In this document: positions 22,464 through 31,210 of the stretch, piece by piece
Numbering within the stretch: position 1 is the stretch's first letter
Layout of the letters: each line of letters starts with the position of its first letter
Source: Halorubrum sp. BOL3-1
GTDB lineage: Archaea > Halobacteriota > Halobacteria > Halobacteriales > Haloferacaceae
DNA length: 64,000 nucleotides
Direction of reading: 5' to 3'
NCBI RefSeq assembly: GCF_004114375.1
Contig: NZ_CP034691.1
Location: forward strand, 53,217 to 117,216
Notes under the pieces: model-generated
Databases searched by the model: none
Told to the model about the DNA's origin: nothing
Seen by the model: only the letters and a program-made list of their open reading frames with translations
Program-made: the position numbers and the translations under genes

Positions 22464-22770
22464 CGATGTTTATTCACCCTCTGTATCCGATATAAAGCGC
22501 AAATTCAGGAGTTTCACGACTCCTACGTTATAACCGGTTCCGAAGTACATCTGGTGAAAGACCCCCCGTCATCGATGTGTAACGCAGAATCGTCGACCCT
22601 CATATGAAATTCTGTATCTGTAATCGGAGCTAGTATTCCCCCCTCCCCGTCATCGAAGTGTAAGCCATACGTCTGACGCCCCCCGTCATCGATGTGTAAA
22701 CGCGGGGTCGACTACCCCCCGTCATCGATGTGAAAATCGGTTTAGTCTCCGTCTCTCTCGATGTTTAACG
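22457..22770. promoter_or_regulatory. ORB repeat cluster upstream of orc1 (origin)
   Basis: Repeats of the form CCCCGTCATCGATGTGTAA in one orientation at 22562-22582, 22645-22663 (one mismatch), 22679-22700 and 22715-22735. Shorter versions lie at 22457-22473 and 22757-22770. Four to six ORBs in tandem next to orc1 are typical of a haloarchaeal origin. They probably also autoregulate the gene. Confidence 0.88.
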
Positions 22771-22992
22771 GTCAAATTTCATTTCGCAGATGGGGTGTTC
22801 TTGATCGACCTGCTACTCCATACATCTCTTAGACAGGGTCCCGTAGTGAGTCTGTGTCACTCACGGATCGTAGGTAATCTCCAATATACAAAACCATCTT
22901 AATAGCACTCTATCGTCTAAATACGGCATATTTACACTTTGTACACGGGATGTGTGGTGACAACCTATTACCTGATTTGACGTAGCATCCTC

Positions 22993-23316
22993 TCACTCGT
23001 CCGGATTGACTGGCCCTTTATATTTGGATGTGACTTTGTCTCCTTCTCGCCACTGCCAGTAGTAGTAGCGATTGTCGTTGATTTCTTTGATTGTAATTGT
23101 GGCCTTCGACGGGACCTCGTCTGGGAGGTCGTCAGGGCGCTCGTCGATTTCGTCCTCCGCTGTCTCTTCCTCGAGACGGGCCTCGCGAGCTTTGTGCTCT
23201 GCGAGTTCCTCGGCGTAGCGTGCAACGTGCTGGAGTTGCTCTGGAGTGTAGCCGTTGAGAGTGTTGACGATGTCTGTCGGGAGTTCTGCTGGCGGCGTGG
23301 GTGGCTCATACGACAT
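22993..23316 (-). CDS. DUF6788-like small protein
   Basis: 107 residues starting MSYEPPTPPAELP. A helical, charged middle (LQHVARYAEELAEHKAREAR) is followed by the strand-rich end ATITIKEINDNRYYYWQWRE and K-Y-K-G-P. The last part matches a small haloarchaeal/methanogen domain I know as DUF6788, of unknown function. I chose Met at 23316 rather than an upstream Met inside repeat site C. Site C lies only 17 bp upstream and could overlap its promoter. Confidence 0.75.
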   Translation of the reverse strand: MSYEPPTPPAELPTDIVNTLNGYTPEQLQHVARYAEELAEHKAREARLEEETAEDEIDERPDDLPDEVPSKATITIKEINDNRYYYWQWREGDKVTSKYKGPVNPDE

Positions 23317-23332
23317 CAGCGGTCGCCTCGTG

Positions 23333-23373
23333 TTAACCAACAGAGCGCCTATTGACAAAGATTTGTTGGTTAA
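23333..23373. repeat. Site C of the TTAACCAAC inverted-repeat family
   Basis: TTAACCAAC (23333-23341), 23-bp spacer, GTTGGTTAA (23365-23373). Confidence 0.9.
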
Positions 23374-23439
23374 TCAAATACCGTCTCGCTGCTAGGTGAA
23401 GCGTACGAATAGCAAATTATTCTGGAATAGACCGTGCCG

Positions 23440-23850
23440 CTAGATGTCGTTGGGGCGTAGCGCATTCTCGTACTTGACCACTTCTCGGACTTGTCAGAGA
23501 TAATCTCGTAGATCTGCTGGAGCGTCTGCTCTGTGGCAAGCAGACTGTGCGCGTCCAGGAACTCGCGACCCACCTCAGTGAGGCCGCAGACCTTCTAGGG
23601 ATACCCCTCTGGCGATGGTCATCACCGAGGGCCACCCGGAAAAGATGCCGGCGTCGATGAGCTTCTGGATGCGCTTGTAGACGGTAGTCTCGCTCACGCT
23701 GGGGTTGGGTTCCTTGAGTTCGCACATCGAGGGAAGCCGTTTGGGATACTGGAGGGTGTTGATGATGAGCGTGAACCGTGTCTGTTGGGTGACGAAGTGG
23801 ACGAGTTCGCAGGGCTCAGTCTCTTCGGCAGTCCCCAAATCGGAGCTCAT
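23440..23850 (-). pseudogene. Winged-helix regulator, frameshifted
   Basis: Starts MSSDLGTAEETEPCELVHFV and contains a winged-helix (PSVSETTVYKRIQKLIDAGI). After about residue 85 the frame must change to continue LTEVGREFLDAHSLLATEQTLQQIYEIISDKSEK, then change again to end KYENALRPNDI before the stop at 23440-23442. At least two frameshifts and a substituted stretch make it inactive. The intact family is a common haloarchaeal transcription regulator. Confidence 0.8.
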
Positions 23851-24002
23851 ACGATCCACGCCCCGGCGGAGAGTGGTTCACCCCTAGTAAATCACTCTGA
23901 ACTAAATCGGGCGGGAATTGGTCGGTGAATTACTACTCCTGTAACGCGAGACAGTCTCGATATCGATGTCACCACAGACTTGATTTGTGGGCTCTCTGTT
24001 GA

Positions 24003-25364
24003 ATGGATATGACTGTAGCAGAGCTTACTCGTCGTCTTGAGAAAATGCGTCGGCAACTGGACCGACTTCCTGAAACGGAAGAGCCACCACCGACAACTCT
24101 CCAACTCTTAAATCGAAGTCGACAGGAGGGCGACTGGCAGCAACTCCTCGCATATTTCTTGAACCCAGAAGCACCGCATCGACTCAACCACGCTGTATTG
24201 GAACAGTTTCTCCGTGGACTCCAACGTCGTGACAATATTGACTTCAACTTCTCCCGGTTTGACATTGAGAACGTCCAGGTTGCGACCGAGGTTCCAGTTC
24301 CAGATGGTCGGATCGATCTATTGGTGTGGTGTGAGGAAAAGTGGTTCATCCTCTGTGAGCTAAAAATCGACGCCTCTGAGGGAGATGGACAAACCAAGAA
24401 GTACGCCAGCGCTGAGACGTTCCAGAACGTCGATCTTGATCCATCGGCGGTGGCTGAACCTCGTCGACAGTACCTCTTCGTGACGCCAGATGGGTCACGT
24501 CCCGAGTCAGAGGCATTTGTAGCGGTCGAGTGGTCGTGGATCGCGTCACAGCTGCGGGCTGTGTTAGATTCGGACTATGGGAGCTATCCGGTGCGAACAA
24601 CTAGTCAACTAGACGATTTCGTCGATACCATTGACACAGAACTCACAATGACTGAACACGAGCGAAATGAGGCTGCCAAGGCTGACCTGTACGTGGACCA
24701 CTACGACGAATTAGCCGAGGTCACGCGGGCATTTGAGACCGAATGGGAGGATCTCATCGACAATTGGGGACGCCGGCTTGCGACGATCCTAGATGGTGCG
24801 CGCCTTGTCGAAGATCCAGAGGGTATTCCACCCGTACCCGAAGAAGACGTTTTGCTTGAGTTTCCCGACGGAAACAAGCGTCACAGGTACTGGTTATGTC
24901 GGCAAGCGAACGGAAACTGGTCGTGGCTGTTCCCGACTGACTGGTGGACAGATCTTGAACAAGACGAACCAGTCTACCGAAATGAGAAGCCGAACGCTCG
25001 TGTCGGATTCCTTCATCGGCCGGCATCTGACCGGGACTCCGTTCTCGAAAACCACAAGCTGACGTTCTACCTCCGCAACGCGCCATCTGGGAACGAAGAT
25101 TTCTACCCCGGGTTTGCGCAGCGATTCAACGCTGATTCTGAGATCCCGGATTTGCTACCCGACCGGACCGAGCGACGGGGTCGGAAATCGAACGTCCTTG
25201 AGGCCACGTACGAGATCGAGATCGACAAGCACGGCGACTTGTTCTCCGGGTACATCGCTGCGCTAGCCAAAGCCGTCGACGACCATATCGTCTCGAATCC
25301 AGCATTGATTGAGCGTATCGACGAACTCTATCAGGAAACATATCGAGAAGAGGTACAGAACTGA
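24003..25364 (+). CDS. PD-(D/E)XK nuclease-superfamily protein
   Basis: 453 residues. The nuclease core lies at about 95-135: E96, then D105 in PDGRIDLLVW, and E119-x-K121 in FILCELKIDASEG, followed by a conserved Q-x-x-K-Y helix. This is the arrangement of the PDDEXK_4 family, found in many predicted defence or restriction proteins. The long C-terminal region (210-453; many Trp and aromatic residues) has no motif that I know and may bind the target or a partner. The next gene, also a PD-(D/E)XK nuclease, starts 68 bp downstream, so the two may form one operon. Target is unknown. Confidence 0.8.
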   Translation: MDMTVAELTRRLEKMRRQLDRLPETEEPPPTTLQLLNRSRQEGDWQQLLAYFLNPEAPHRLNHAVLEQFLRGLQRRDNIDFNFSRFDIENVQVATEVPVPDGRIDLLVWCEEKWFILCELKIDASEGDGQTKKYASAETFQNVDLDPSAVAEPRRQYLFVTPDGSRPESEAFVAVEWSWIASQLRAVLDSDYGSYPVRTTSQLDDFVDTIDTELTMTEHERNEAAKADLYVDHYDELAEVTRAFETEWEDLIDNWGRRLATILDGARLVEDPEGIPPVPEEDVLLEFPDGNKRHRYWLCRQANGNWSWLFPTDWWTDLEQDEPVYRNEKPNARVGFLHRPASDRDSVLENHKLTFYLRNAPSGNEDFYPGFAQRFNADSEIPDLLPDRTERRGRKSNVLEATYEIEIDKHGDLFSGYIAALAKAVDDHIVSNPALIERIDELYQETYREEVQN

Positions 25365-25432
25365 GGCCCTACCGAGAGGATTCCTTCGGCAAATGTATTT
25401 GGCAGTTGCTACGTACTCTCGAGTATATCCGG

Positions 25433-26797
25433 ATGGCTGTACTGGACGACCTCTCAGGATTCGAGTTCGAGGACGTGATGGAGGATGTCTTCCGGAACCT
25501 CGGCTACGACAACGTCCGACAGGCTGAGAAGACGGCTGACGAGGGCCGCGACGTCATCATGGAAGAGGTCGTCGACGGACAACGCCGCGCGATCGTCGTC
25601 GAGTGTAAGCACACGGATACCGTCGGGCGGCCCGTCGTCCAGAAGCTTCACTCGGCGATCGCGACGTTTGAGTTCGACGGGCCGAAGCGTGGGATGGTCG
25701 CCACCACCGGCCGATTCACCAACCCCGCCCAGGAGTACGCGACACGCCTTCAACAGAACGGCGACCCACATCCCATCGAGCTGATCGATGGCGAGGACCT
25801 GCGGGAGATAGCCGACGAGATCGGCCTTGATCTCTACAACGGCCGGATCGAAATCCTCTGTGACGAGACGCTTCGGCCGTACGACCCCGCGGCCGACGTC
25901 GACGCGCCCGTCGCGGAGGCGTTCCGCGACATCGAGAATATCGAGGCAGTCGATCTCCCGCCGCCCCGTTCGGATGCGACGTTTCGACCGGTCGTGGCTG
26001 TCACCGCCGACACAAACGCGGTCTTCGAAACGTCGGTCGGCGTTATCCACCGGGTCAACGAGCGGACGCAGTTCGTCGTCCACGCCGAACGGGGGCAGCC
26101 GCAGCTCGCTGCCGACGACGTCGCGACGTTGGTCACGGAGAATCTCCATGCGACGGTTGAGTTGGACACCGACCGCTTTGGCGAGGTACTCGACGACATC
26201 GAGGAGCGTCGATTCGGGCAGACCCAGACCGAGTACAAGGAGTGGGCTGTCGACCGACTCCAGCAGGACCACACGACGACGGTCACCTACACTGGCGACA
26301 ATAACGTCACGTACAACAAGACGTGTGAGCCGAACGTCTCGGACATCTCCGTTCAGTCGATCGAGCCAGTCTACCTCCCCGAAGTTCGGCACACGACCAA
26401 TTTGAGTGAGTACTCTTATCCCTACGAGTACTTCGCAGCGGGCCCCTCTCGGGTCACCACCGAAGACAGCATCCACCGGTGCGTCCACTGTGAGACGGAC
26501 GGCGTTGACGAGGCGTACACGTACTGTCCGAACTGCGGGGCAATCGCCTGCGACAGCCACATCAAGACCGAACGGCTTGAGCAGGAGCCGGTCTGTACGG
26601 GCTGTGCGGTTACTGAGCGGTTCGCGCTGAAGACGAAGTACTTCTACGACGAGGAGAACCTAGAGGCGTTTCGCGAGGAGTACGCCGCTATGCCGCTCCA
26701 CGAGAAGGCGATGGAGAACAAGCCTCTCGCTGGCGGTGGCGTCGTCGCGACGTTGCTGCTCGTCGTTGGACTACTCGTCATCGGCGGCATCATCTAG
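25433..26797 (+). CDS. Membrane-anchored Mrr-type restriction endonuclease with zinc ribbon
   Basis: 454 residues from Met25433 (an earlier Met at 25406 is possible). N-terminal Mrr catalytic domain: FEFEDVMEDVFRNLGYDN, then D40 in DEGRD, E57-x-K59 in VVECKH, and a following Q-K helix. The middle region (about 150-340) is unassigned. Near 350-400 are four CxxC-like pairs (CVHC, CPNC, CTGC plus a Cys/His pair), a treble-clef or zinc-ribbon unit. The last 25 residues (VVATLLLVVGLLVIGGII) form one membrane helix. Mrr proteins cut modified DNA. A membrane anchor would place the nuclease at the site of DNA entry. Confidence 0.88.
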   Translation: MAVLDDLSGFEFEDVMEDVFRNLGYDNVRQAEKTADEGRDVIMEEVVDGQRRAIVVECKHTDTVGRPVVQKLHSAIATFEFDGPKRGMVATTGRFTNPAQEYATRLQQNGDPHPIELIDGEDLREIADEIGLDLYNGRIEILCDETLRPYDPAADVDAPVAEAFRDIENIEAVDLPPPRSDATFRPVVAVTADTNAVFETSVGVIHRVNERTQFVVHAERGQPQLAADDVATLVTENLHATVELDTDRFGEVLDDIEERRFGQTQTEYKEWAVDRLQQDHTTTVTYTGDNNVTYNKTCEPNVSDISVQSIEPVYLPEVRHTTNLSEYSYPYEYFAAGPSRVTTEDSIHRCVHCETDGVDEAYTYCPNCGAIACDSHIKTERLEQEPVCTGCAVTERFALKTKYFYDEENLEAFREEYAAMPLHEKAMENKPLAGGGVVATLLLVVGLLVIGGII

Positions 26798-27112
26798 AAT
26801 CGATCGTGACCTCACGCCTGCTCAGGAACCACTTTTTTGACCAAGGTGTTGTCGTCATCATCGTTCGGCTGGTTAACTTCCTGATCGACTGTGTCGTGTT
26901 TTGTCGATACCTGAGTGTGCCCTCAATACGTGTCGGCCCCAAGCTGATGATCGCCTCGCACACAAAGAATAGGGGTCCGAGTTATCTATTTGTAATGAAA
27001 CGCTAAAATTACACTACTGGGTATACAATTATAGCAGTAGTGTACTGATTCGTCACCTATTACATTTCTCCAGCTGTGGACCTAGTGTCAGTAGTACCAT
27101 TTTGAACCGCCA
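26798..27112. other. Intergenic, no gene seen
   Basis: About 315 bp, AT-rich toward 27000-27080; only chance frames. Confidence 0.4.
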
Positions 27113-27571
27113 TTAATCTAGATCGCTGTTTTCGACCTCTTCGATAAGCGCTTCCGCTCGCGCTTTTACAGCTTCAGAGTCTCTCTCAACCGATGTCTCT
27201 GTTTGCTCATCTGGATTGATACTCGGAACCTCCTGTTCCCAGTCCTCCTGAGCATAGCTGTCGTTGTCGGGTGTCGCTTCGAAGAGTTCAACGGCCGAGT
27301 CAAGCGATCTCAGCCGATTCGTTAGCTCATCAACGCGCCGTGGATCGATGTAATAGACATCCTCTGCCTGTTCGACGAGCCCGTTCTCGACAAGTTGAGC
27401 CATTGTGTTCGATGCGGTTGTTTTATTGAGGTCTGTTCGGACTGCGATTTCCTGTGGTGTGTACCCGTACTCGTGGTGGACCACAAGGAAACTGAGGGCC
27501 TCGTACTCGGCCGATTCTGGGTTAACCGGGAATGGCTCGTCGTCTGTGAGATCGTCGACGGGGACTGGCAT
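27113..27571 (-). CDS. MarR-like winged-helix regulator
   Basis: 152 residues. A winged helix-turn-helix spans about 20-75 (EALSFLVVHHEYGYTPQEIA, DLNKTTASNTMAQLVENGLV), followed by a wing with YYIDP and an acidic helical tail. Haloarchaeal proteins of this type often sit before a toxin-like partner gene. No such partner follows here, so it is either solitary or has lost it. Confidence 0.78.
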   Translation of the reverse strand: MPVPVDDLTDDEPFPVNPESAEYEALSFLVVHHEYGYTPQEIAVRTDLNKTTASNTMAQLVENGLVEQAEDVYYIDPRRVDELTNRLRSLDSAVELFEATPDNDSYAQEDWEQEVPSINPDEQTETSVERDSEAVKARAEALIEEVENSDLD

Positions 27572-27661
27572 TACATCACCCGTGTCACTACCTGATATTA
27601 CGGGTTTCGCAGGGCTATGTTTCCGACAACCGTACCGTGATGATTATTTCCCAATGTAGTC

Positions 27662-27880
27662 GTGGCATCCGCCGAGACCATCGCAGAATGGCTGACTGAA
27701 CACTACAACAATGCCCTATTGACCTACGCATAGGACGATAAGGTCCAGTTGACGAACGAATCGGCTGTTCACTTCATCGAGCTATGAGAATCCCTCTATG
27801 ACTTCCACACGACTGCGTAGTCAAACTACCGGACGTTCACAGTTTCAACCCCATACACCGTAACCGACTCGCACTCTGTA
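27662..27880 (+). pseudogene. Relic of a haloarchaeal gene with three stop codons
   Basis: A single frame reads ASAETIAEWLTEHYNNALL, stop, DDKVQLTNESAVHFIEL, stop, ESLYDFHTTA, stop, SNYRTFT. The stops are TAG, TGA and TAG, and the composition between them is fully protein-like, with no frameshift needed. I do not recognise the family. It is probably a decayed gene; start and end are uncertain. Confidence 0.55.
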
Positions 27881-27952
27881 ACTACTGGGTATCTTCTATG
27901 GAGTGTAACACGGGATTTACTTATTCTACGTAGCCTATACTACTGATGCCCG

Positions 27953-28384
27953 ATGACTGAAATCCCTGATTCGCTTCGTTCTCTGTTCAGCGCTCAAATC
28001 GAAGAACGTGATGGGTCGTATGTCGTGGATATTCTGGCGAGTGAAATTGAGCATGACGCACTCGCTGCCGGCGAAACGTATCGCATTGCCATCCTTACAT
28101 CGGACTCCTCGACAGACGATCCGAACCAGCAAGATCGACAGCAATCGACCCCCCAGAACGCAACCCCGACTTCAGCAGGTCCTCCTGTGGATGAGGGTGA
28201 GGTCCGCGACGTGACGATCGAAACGACCGGTGATCAAGGCGACGGGATCGCGAAGGTTGAACGCGGCTACGTCGTGATTGTCCCCGGTGGACAACCCGGT
28301 GATGAGCCGACAGTCGAGATCGACCAGGTCCAAGAGAACGTCGCGTTCGCCAGCATTGTCGCACACGACTCACGGGCGCTGTAA
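27953..28384 (+). CDS. TRAM domain protein
   Basis: 143 residues. An N-terminal segment (MTEIPDSLRSLFSAQIEERD) and an acidic linker precede a C-terminal TRAM domain (about 82-140): GEVRDVTIETTGDQGDGIAK, YVVIVPGGQPGDEPTVEI, and ASIV. TRAM is a small OB-like beta barrel that binds RNA. Stand-alone TRAM proteins are abundant in haloarchaea, where they are thought to act as RNA chaperones or translation-related factors. The N-terminal half extends the usual stand-alone size. Confidence 0.88.
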   Translation: MTEIPDSLRSLFSAQIEERDGSYVVDILASEIEHDALAAGETYRIAILTSDSSTDDPNQQDRQQSTPQNATPTSAGPPVDEGEVRDVTIETTGDQGDGIAKVERGYVVIVPGGQPGDEPTVEIDQVQENVAFASIVAHDSRAL

Positions 28385-28446
28385 CGTCGATTTATGAGCG
28401 ACCGTCTGTAGGGACGGTATCGTTGAGATTCCGACTGCCTCTGCGA

Positions 28447-28602
28447 TTACTCAAGATTGTAGGCTACAATCTCGTGAGCGCCACACTGTGGACATTCCTC
28501 GATGTCCTCTCCCACGCTGTATCCACAGTGACGGCATTCGTGGTGGGTTGTCGATAGCGGCTCGAGTCTGACGATCTGCTGGATGAACTGTTTACTTATC
28601 AT
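28447..28602 (-). CDS. Small zinc-ribbon protein, 51 residues
   Basis: Starts at ATG 28602 (MISKQFIQQIVRLEPLS) and holds a C4 zinc ribbon: C-R-H-C and C-P-Q-C separated by GYSVGEDIEE. Its first 11 bases overlap the end of the upstream zinc-ribbon gene (ATGATAAGTAA), so translation is probably coupled. Likely a nucleic-acid or protein-binding small zinc protein. Confidence 0.75.
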   Translation of the reverse strand: MISKQFIQQIVRLEPLSTTHHECRHCGYSVGEDIEECPQCGAHEIVAYNLE

Positions 28603-28759
28603 TGATGGGATCGACAATTTCGCCACAGCCAGGGCATTCGGCCCACACGCCCGGTTCACCGCTAGCCGTTTCATACTCGATGATCGCGTGCCGGCCGGTA
28701 ACTGTCTCGCCGCAGAATGAGCAGATGCCACGGACCGTCTCTGGATTATCGGGGGTCAT
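28592..28759 (-). CDS. Small zinc-ribbon protein, 55 residues
   Basis: ATG at 28759. Reads MTPDNPETVRGICSFCGETV, then a hydrophobic strand and AECPGCGEIVDPINDK. Two CxxC pairs (C-S-F-C and C-P-G-C) form a zinc ribbon. Codon use and composition are haloarchaeal. It is shorter than the usual gene-finding cutoff. It overlaps the next small zinc-ribbon gene by 11 bp. No specific role can be assigned. Confidence 0.75.
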   Translation of the reverse strand: MTPDNPETVRGICSFCGETVTGRHAIIEYETASGEPGVWAECPGCGEIVDPINDK

Positions 28760-29048
28760 TCTCACGAGATCGGCGGCTTCTTTCAGGGGGAGAGGGAGCG
28801 TGTGACACTACTTTAGAGCTGGTTCGATCGGTGAGACCGACTCAGCTTTGCTCCCTCACCTCAAGATTACAGACTCTGTGACTTATACTTCGGGCGAGCG
28901 GGGCGAAAGTACTACTCTAAAAAAATCAGCGTGACCACGGGTCGCAAGTAGTCATCGTGTAGTTGTGATCTGTGACGAAGGTAGACACCGAGCTATCCCA
29001 TCGATATGCTGCTCTACATCTCGCGGCATTTCGCTCACGATGAACTCT
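28760..29048. other. Intergenic, no gene seen
   Basis: About 290 bp between the zinc-ribbon genes and a nuclease relic; no coding signal seen. Confidence 0.35.
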
Positions 29049-29292
29049 TCATTGATGCGGTGGCTGTAGATTCTTCATTTTGAAATCCGATTGGGCGACA
29101 AACTGTCCGGCCAGTTCAGCCAACTTCTGGGTTCGCTGGATATCGGCCAGATTGTGCTTACAGAGCGGTAGCCAGTCACTAGTCTGGAACGCATCAACAG
29201 CTTCGGCGCTATCGTCAAACGGGTCGCACGTCTCCTCATCAACAAGGCCGGTGTGATCTTATGTATTGAACCGGTCAACTGCTTGTACCATA
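29049..29292 (-). pseudogene. C-terminal relic of an RNase H-like 3'-5' exonuclease
   Basis: In the minus frame ending at 29049, MVQAVDRFNT is followed by a TAA and then by ETCDPFDDSAEAVDAFQTSD, WLPLCKHNLADIQRTQKLAE and SDFKMKNLQPP. The last parts resemble the end of haloarchaeal RNase H-fold (PolB-exonuclease-like) proteins, in which the D-x-x-R helix carries a metal ligand. Only about 65 residues remain and the 5' region is missing. Confidence 0.6.
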
Positions 29293-29524
29293 CATGGATT
29301 AGTCAGCACAATGTGTTCTGTGGTAAAAGATAGCGTTCGGTTTCCTCTGCCCCACATCTTACTTTACACTCTCATGGCATAGCGGATTTCTATCTGGTTA
29401 ACACAGCAGATTATCGGTGTTTCTAGGCCTTCTATCCCGTTTCTAACGAGGTGTTATATGATATTACGAGATCGTAATATCTAACATCTAATTAGTTGTT
29501 AGATTGTGATGAGACGGTACTCAG
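29293..29524. other. Intergenic, AT-rich
   Basis: Contains ATATTACGAGATCGTAATAT (29461-29481), a near-perfect palindrome just upstream of the winged-helix gene, a plausible operator for it. Confidence 0.5.
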
Positions 29525-29831
29525 ATGGAATTGAACAAGACTGACCAGCTGATTTTAGCAAAGCTTAGAGAGGGGCGGTGTACTCCCCGATATTTATCAG
29601 ATGAACTTGATCGGAACCAGTCGTATGTGAGTCAGCGGCTACGACATCTACAGGATGAAGGACACGTTGATCGCGTCCATCGAGGGTTGTACCGTAGTGC
29701 TGCTGTCGACACATCTCACGTTTCAGCTGAAGATCTGGTAGAATCACATGAGCCAGTTGAGTTAGTGTCCTCAGCTACCAACTGTAGTCAGAACGATGCT
29801 ACTACTAATGAGGTGTTCCCAAAGCTATCAT

Positions 29832-30178
29832 CAGTACCTCACAAAGCTAGTTCGCTGATATTACGGTAATTTCGGGAATTTTTACTGTAATTGAGATCAA
29901 TGAGGAGCTATGCCGCCAGAAGGATACCAGACGATTACGGTTTCTGACGAGGTGTTTCAGCAGGTTCTCGCTGTGATGACTGAGTATGAATGTGACAGTG
30001 CAGCCGACGCGGTCGGCACCGCGTCGGCGATCGCACTCAGCCGAGATGAAGCTGAACTGGCACAGATTTTAGCTGACCAACTTGCTGAATAACCACATCA
30101 AATCGCAGGACAGCAGCGGCTACCGTATGAAACGGATAAATTACGGTAATATCACTCAAAGTACTTTGTGAGGTACTG
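29832..30178 (+). mobile_element. 347-bp MITE with ISH3-type ends, copy 2
   Basis: Same length and, by eye, the same sequence as 6636-6982 in inverted orientation. Perfect 5-bp target duplication ATCAT (29827-29831 and 30179-30183). Insertion must be recent because no differences have accumulated. Confidence 0.93.
29910..30092 (+). CDS. 60-residue MITE-borne protein, copy 2
   Basis: Identical to the protein encoded at 6722-6904, with the same GAGGAG ribosome-binding sequence and upstream ATTACGGTAAT and TTTACTGTAAT boxes. Strand-helix-helix pattern suggests a ribbon-helix-helix DNA-binding protein; unproven. Confidence 0.65.
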   Translation: MPPEGYQTITVSDEVFQQVLAVMTEYECDSAADAVGTASAIALSRDEAELAQILADQLAE

Positions 30179-30491
30179 ATCATCGCTATCGATCGAATTT
30201 GGCACCGATGATGTCCCAACCGTAGTTACACATGTCTGTCAATCTGGAACGAGCGAAGAGCAACAAGTCTTGGAGTCCATCTTTCGCGATATTTTGTGGA
30301 CACTCATTCAGGATGGCCAGATAACGGACAAGGAACTGCGCGCAAAGGTAAACCGCCTAACTGATATTGATGTCGTCGGTTTTCGTGATATTCACCAATA
30401 TAAGACTGAGATCACGAACCGACTTACAAGCCATCCCCAGATTACATTGAAACGTAATTTACCGTCGCAGGAAATAATCTATACTGGCGAT

Positions 30492-30626
30492 TCACCTGTT
30501 CTCCGTATCTAATGGCAGATCACGTTCAGAATGAAAGTGACTGTGGCGAAAGATACACTCAGTCTGATTAATATAGACGCCGTCGGGTCGGACATACAGA
30601 CAAACAACACGCTCGCTCCACATCGC
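30492..30626 (-). pseudogene. Fragment of an IS1595/ISH4-type transposase
   Basis: Reads RVVCLYVRPDGVYINQTECIF. This matches the segment of the ISH4-like transposase at 36820-37797 that reads EWYVSADGVHINQAECLF and carries the last catalytic Glu. The sequence before and after is not recognisable, and no terminal repeats are seen. Confidence 0.6.
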
Positions 30627-30755
30627 CCCACTCCTGAATCCACTAGCAGTCCCAGCCATCTCCCACACGACTCCTGAAACACGCACGTCGCACCCTCGAC
30701 GCAAAACTATCAAGAGACTCTGCTCAGACCCACCATCCACCGACCGCCGACGCAC

Positions 30756-31210
30756 AAGAAGCGTATCCTGTACTCGCTCATCACCATCGAAGACCTCAAA
30801 CTCAGAGCCGCACTTCCGAGAGCGATATCATCGAGTCACTGTTTCGACCCAGCGAGATGCGAGCAGTATCTGCTACCGATTCCCCCGCTTCAGTGACTCC
30901 TGACGCGCAAATAGAGTGCGACCCCCCGACTGTCGAAGCAAAAATCACTCACGAATGGACAGCGACCCCCCGACCCTCAATACAAAACTAACGCAGGAAC
31001 AGAGCACAACCCCTCCACGAAGTATTCGAAGCAAGCCACACCAATACTGACTCTCTAGCTCACAGCTATCGAAGGCCAACTGGTGCCAGCATCCTCACAC
31101 CCTACAGCTCCCAAGTCAGCCTAACTCCTTTCACGATAGCTACCGGGTCGATCGGCTCACTACTCGGAACTTCCTACCATATTTAGTATAGTTTCTACAG
31201 GCTAACCGAC
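30756..31210. other. Non-coding stretch before the iterons
   Basis: About 450 bp. Two copies of GCGACCCCCCGAC (30908-30920, 30961-30973) lie 53 bp apart, followed by AAATAC-type sequences. No gene. Possibly part of the same replication region as the iterons. Confidence 0.4.

Larger units (their letters stand above)
29525..30512 (+). pseudogene. Winged-helix protein gene split by the MITE
   Basis: The 5' part (29525-29831) encodes a winged helix (DQLILAKLREGRCTPRYLSD, SYVSQRLRHLQDEGHVDRVH). After removal of the 347-bp MITE and one ATCAT duplicate, codon 103 is completed by 30183-30185. The frame then continues LSIEFGTDDVPTVVTHVC and on to the stop at 30512, giving 211 residues. The C-terminal half (ILWTLIQDGQITDKELR) looks like a second helical or winged domain. 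The interrupted gene would yield a 114-residue protein with the DNA-binding part only. Confidence 0.88.

Noticed and set aside
25454..26560. 368-codon frame antisense to the Mrr gene
   Set aside because: It is the antisense of a GC-rich gene; the plus strand has clear domains.
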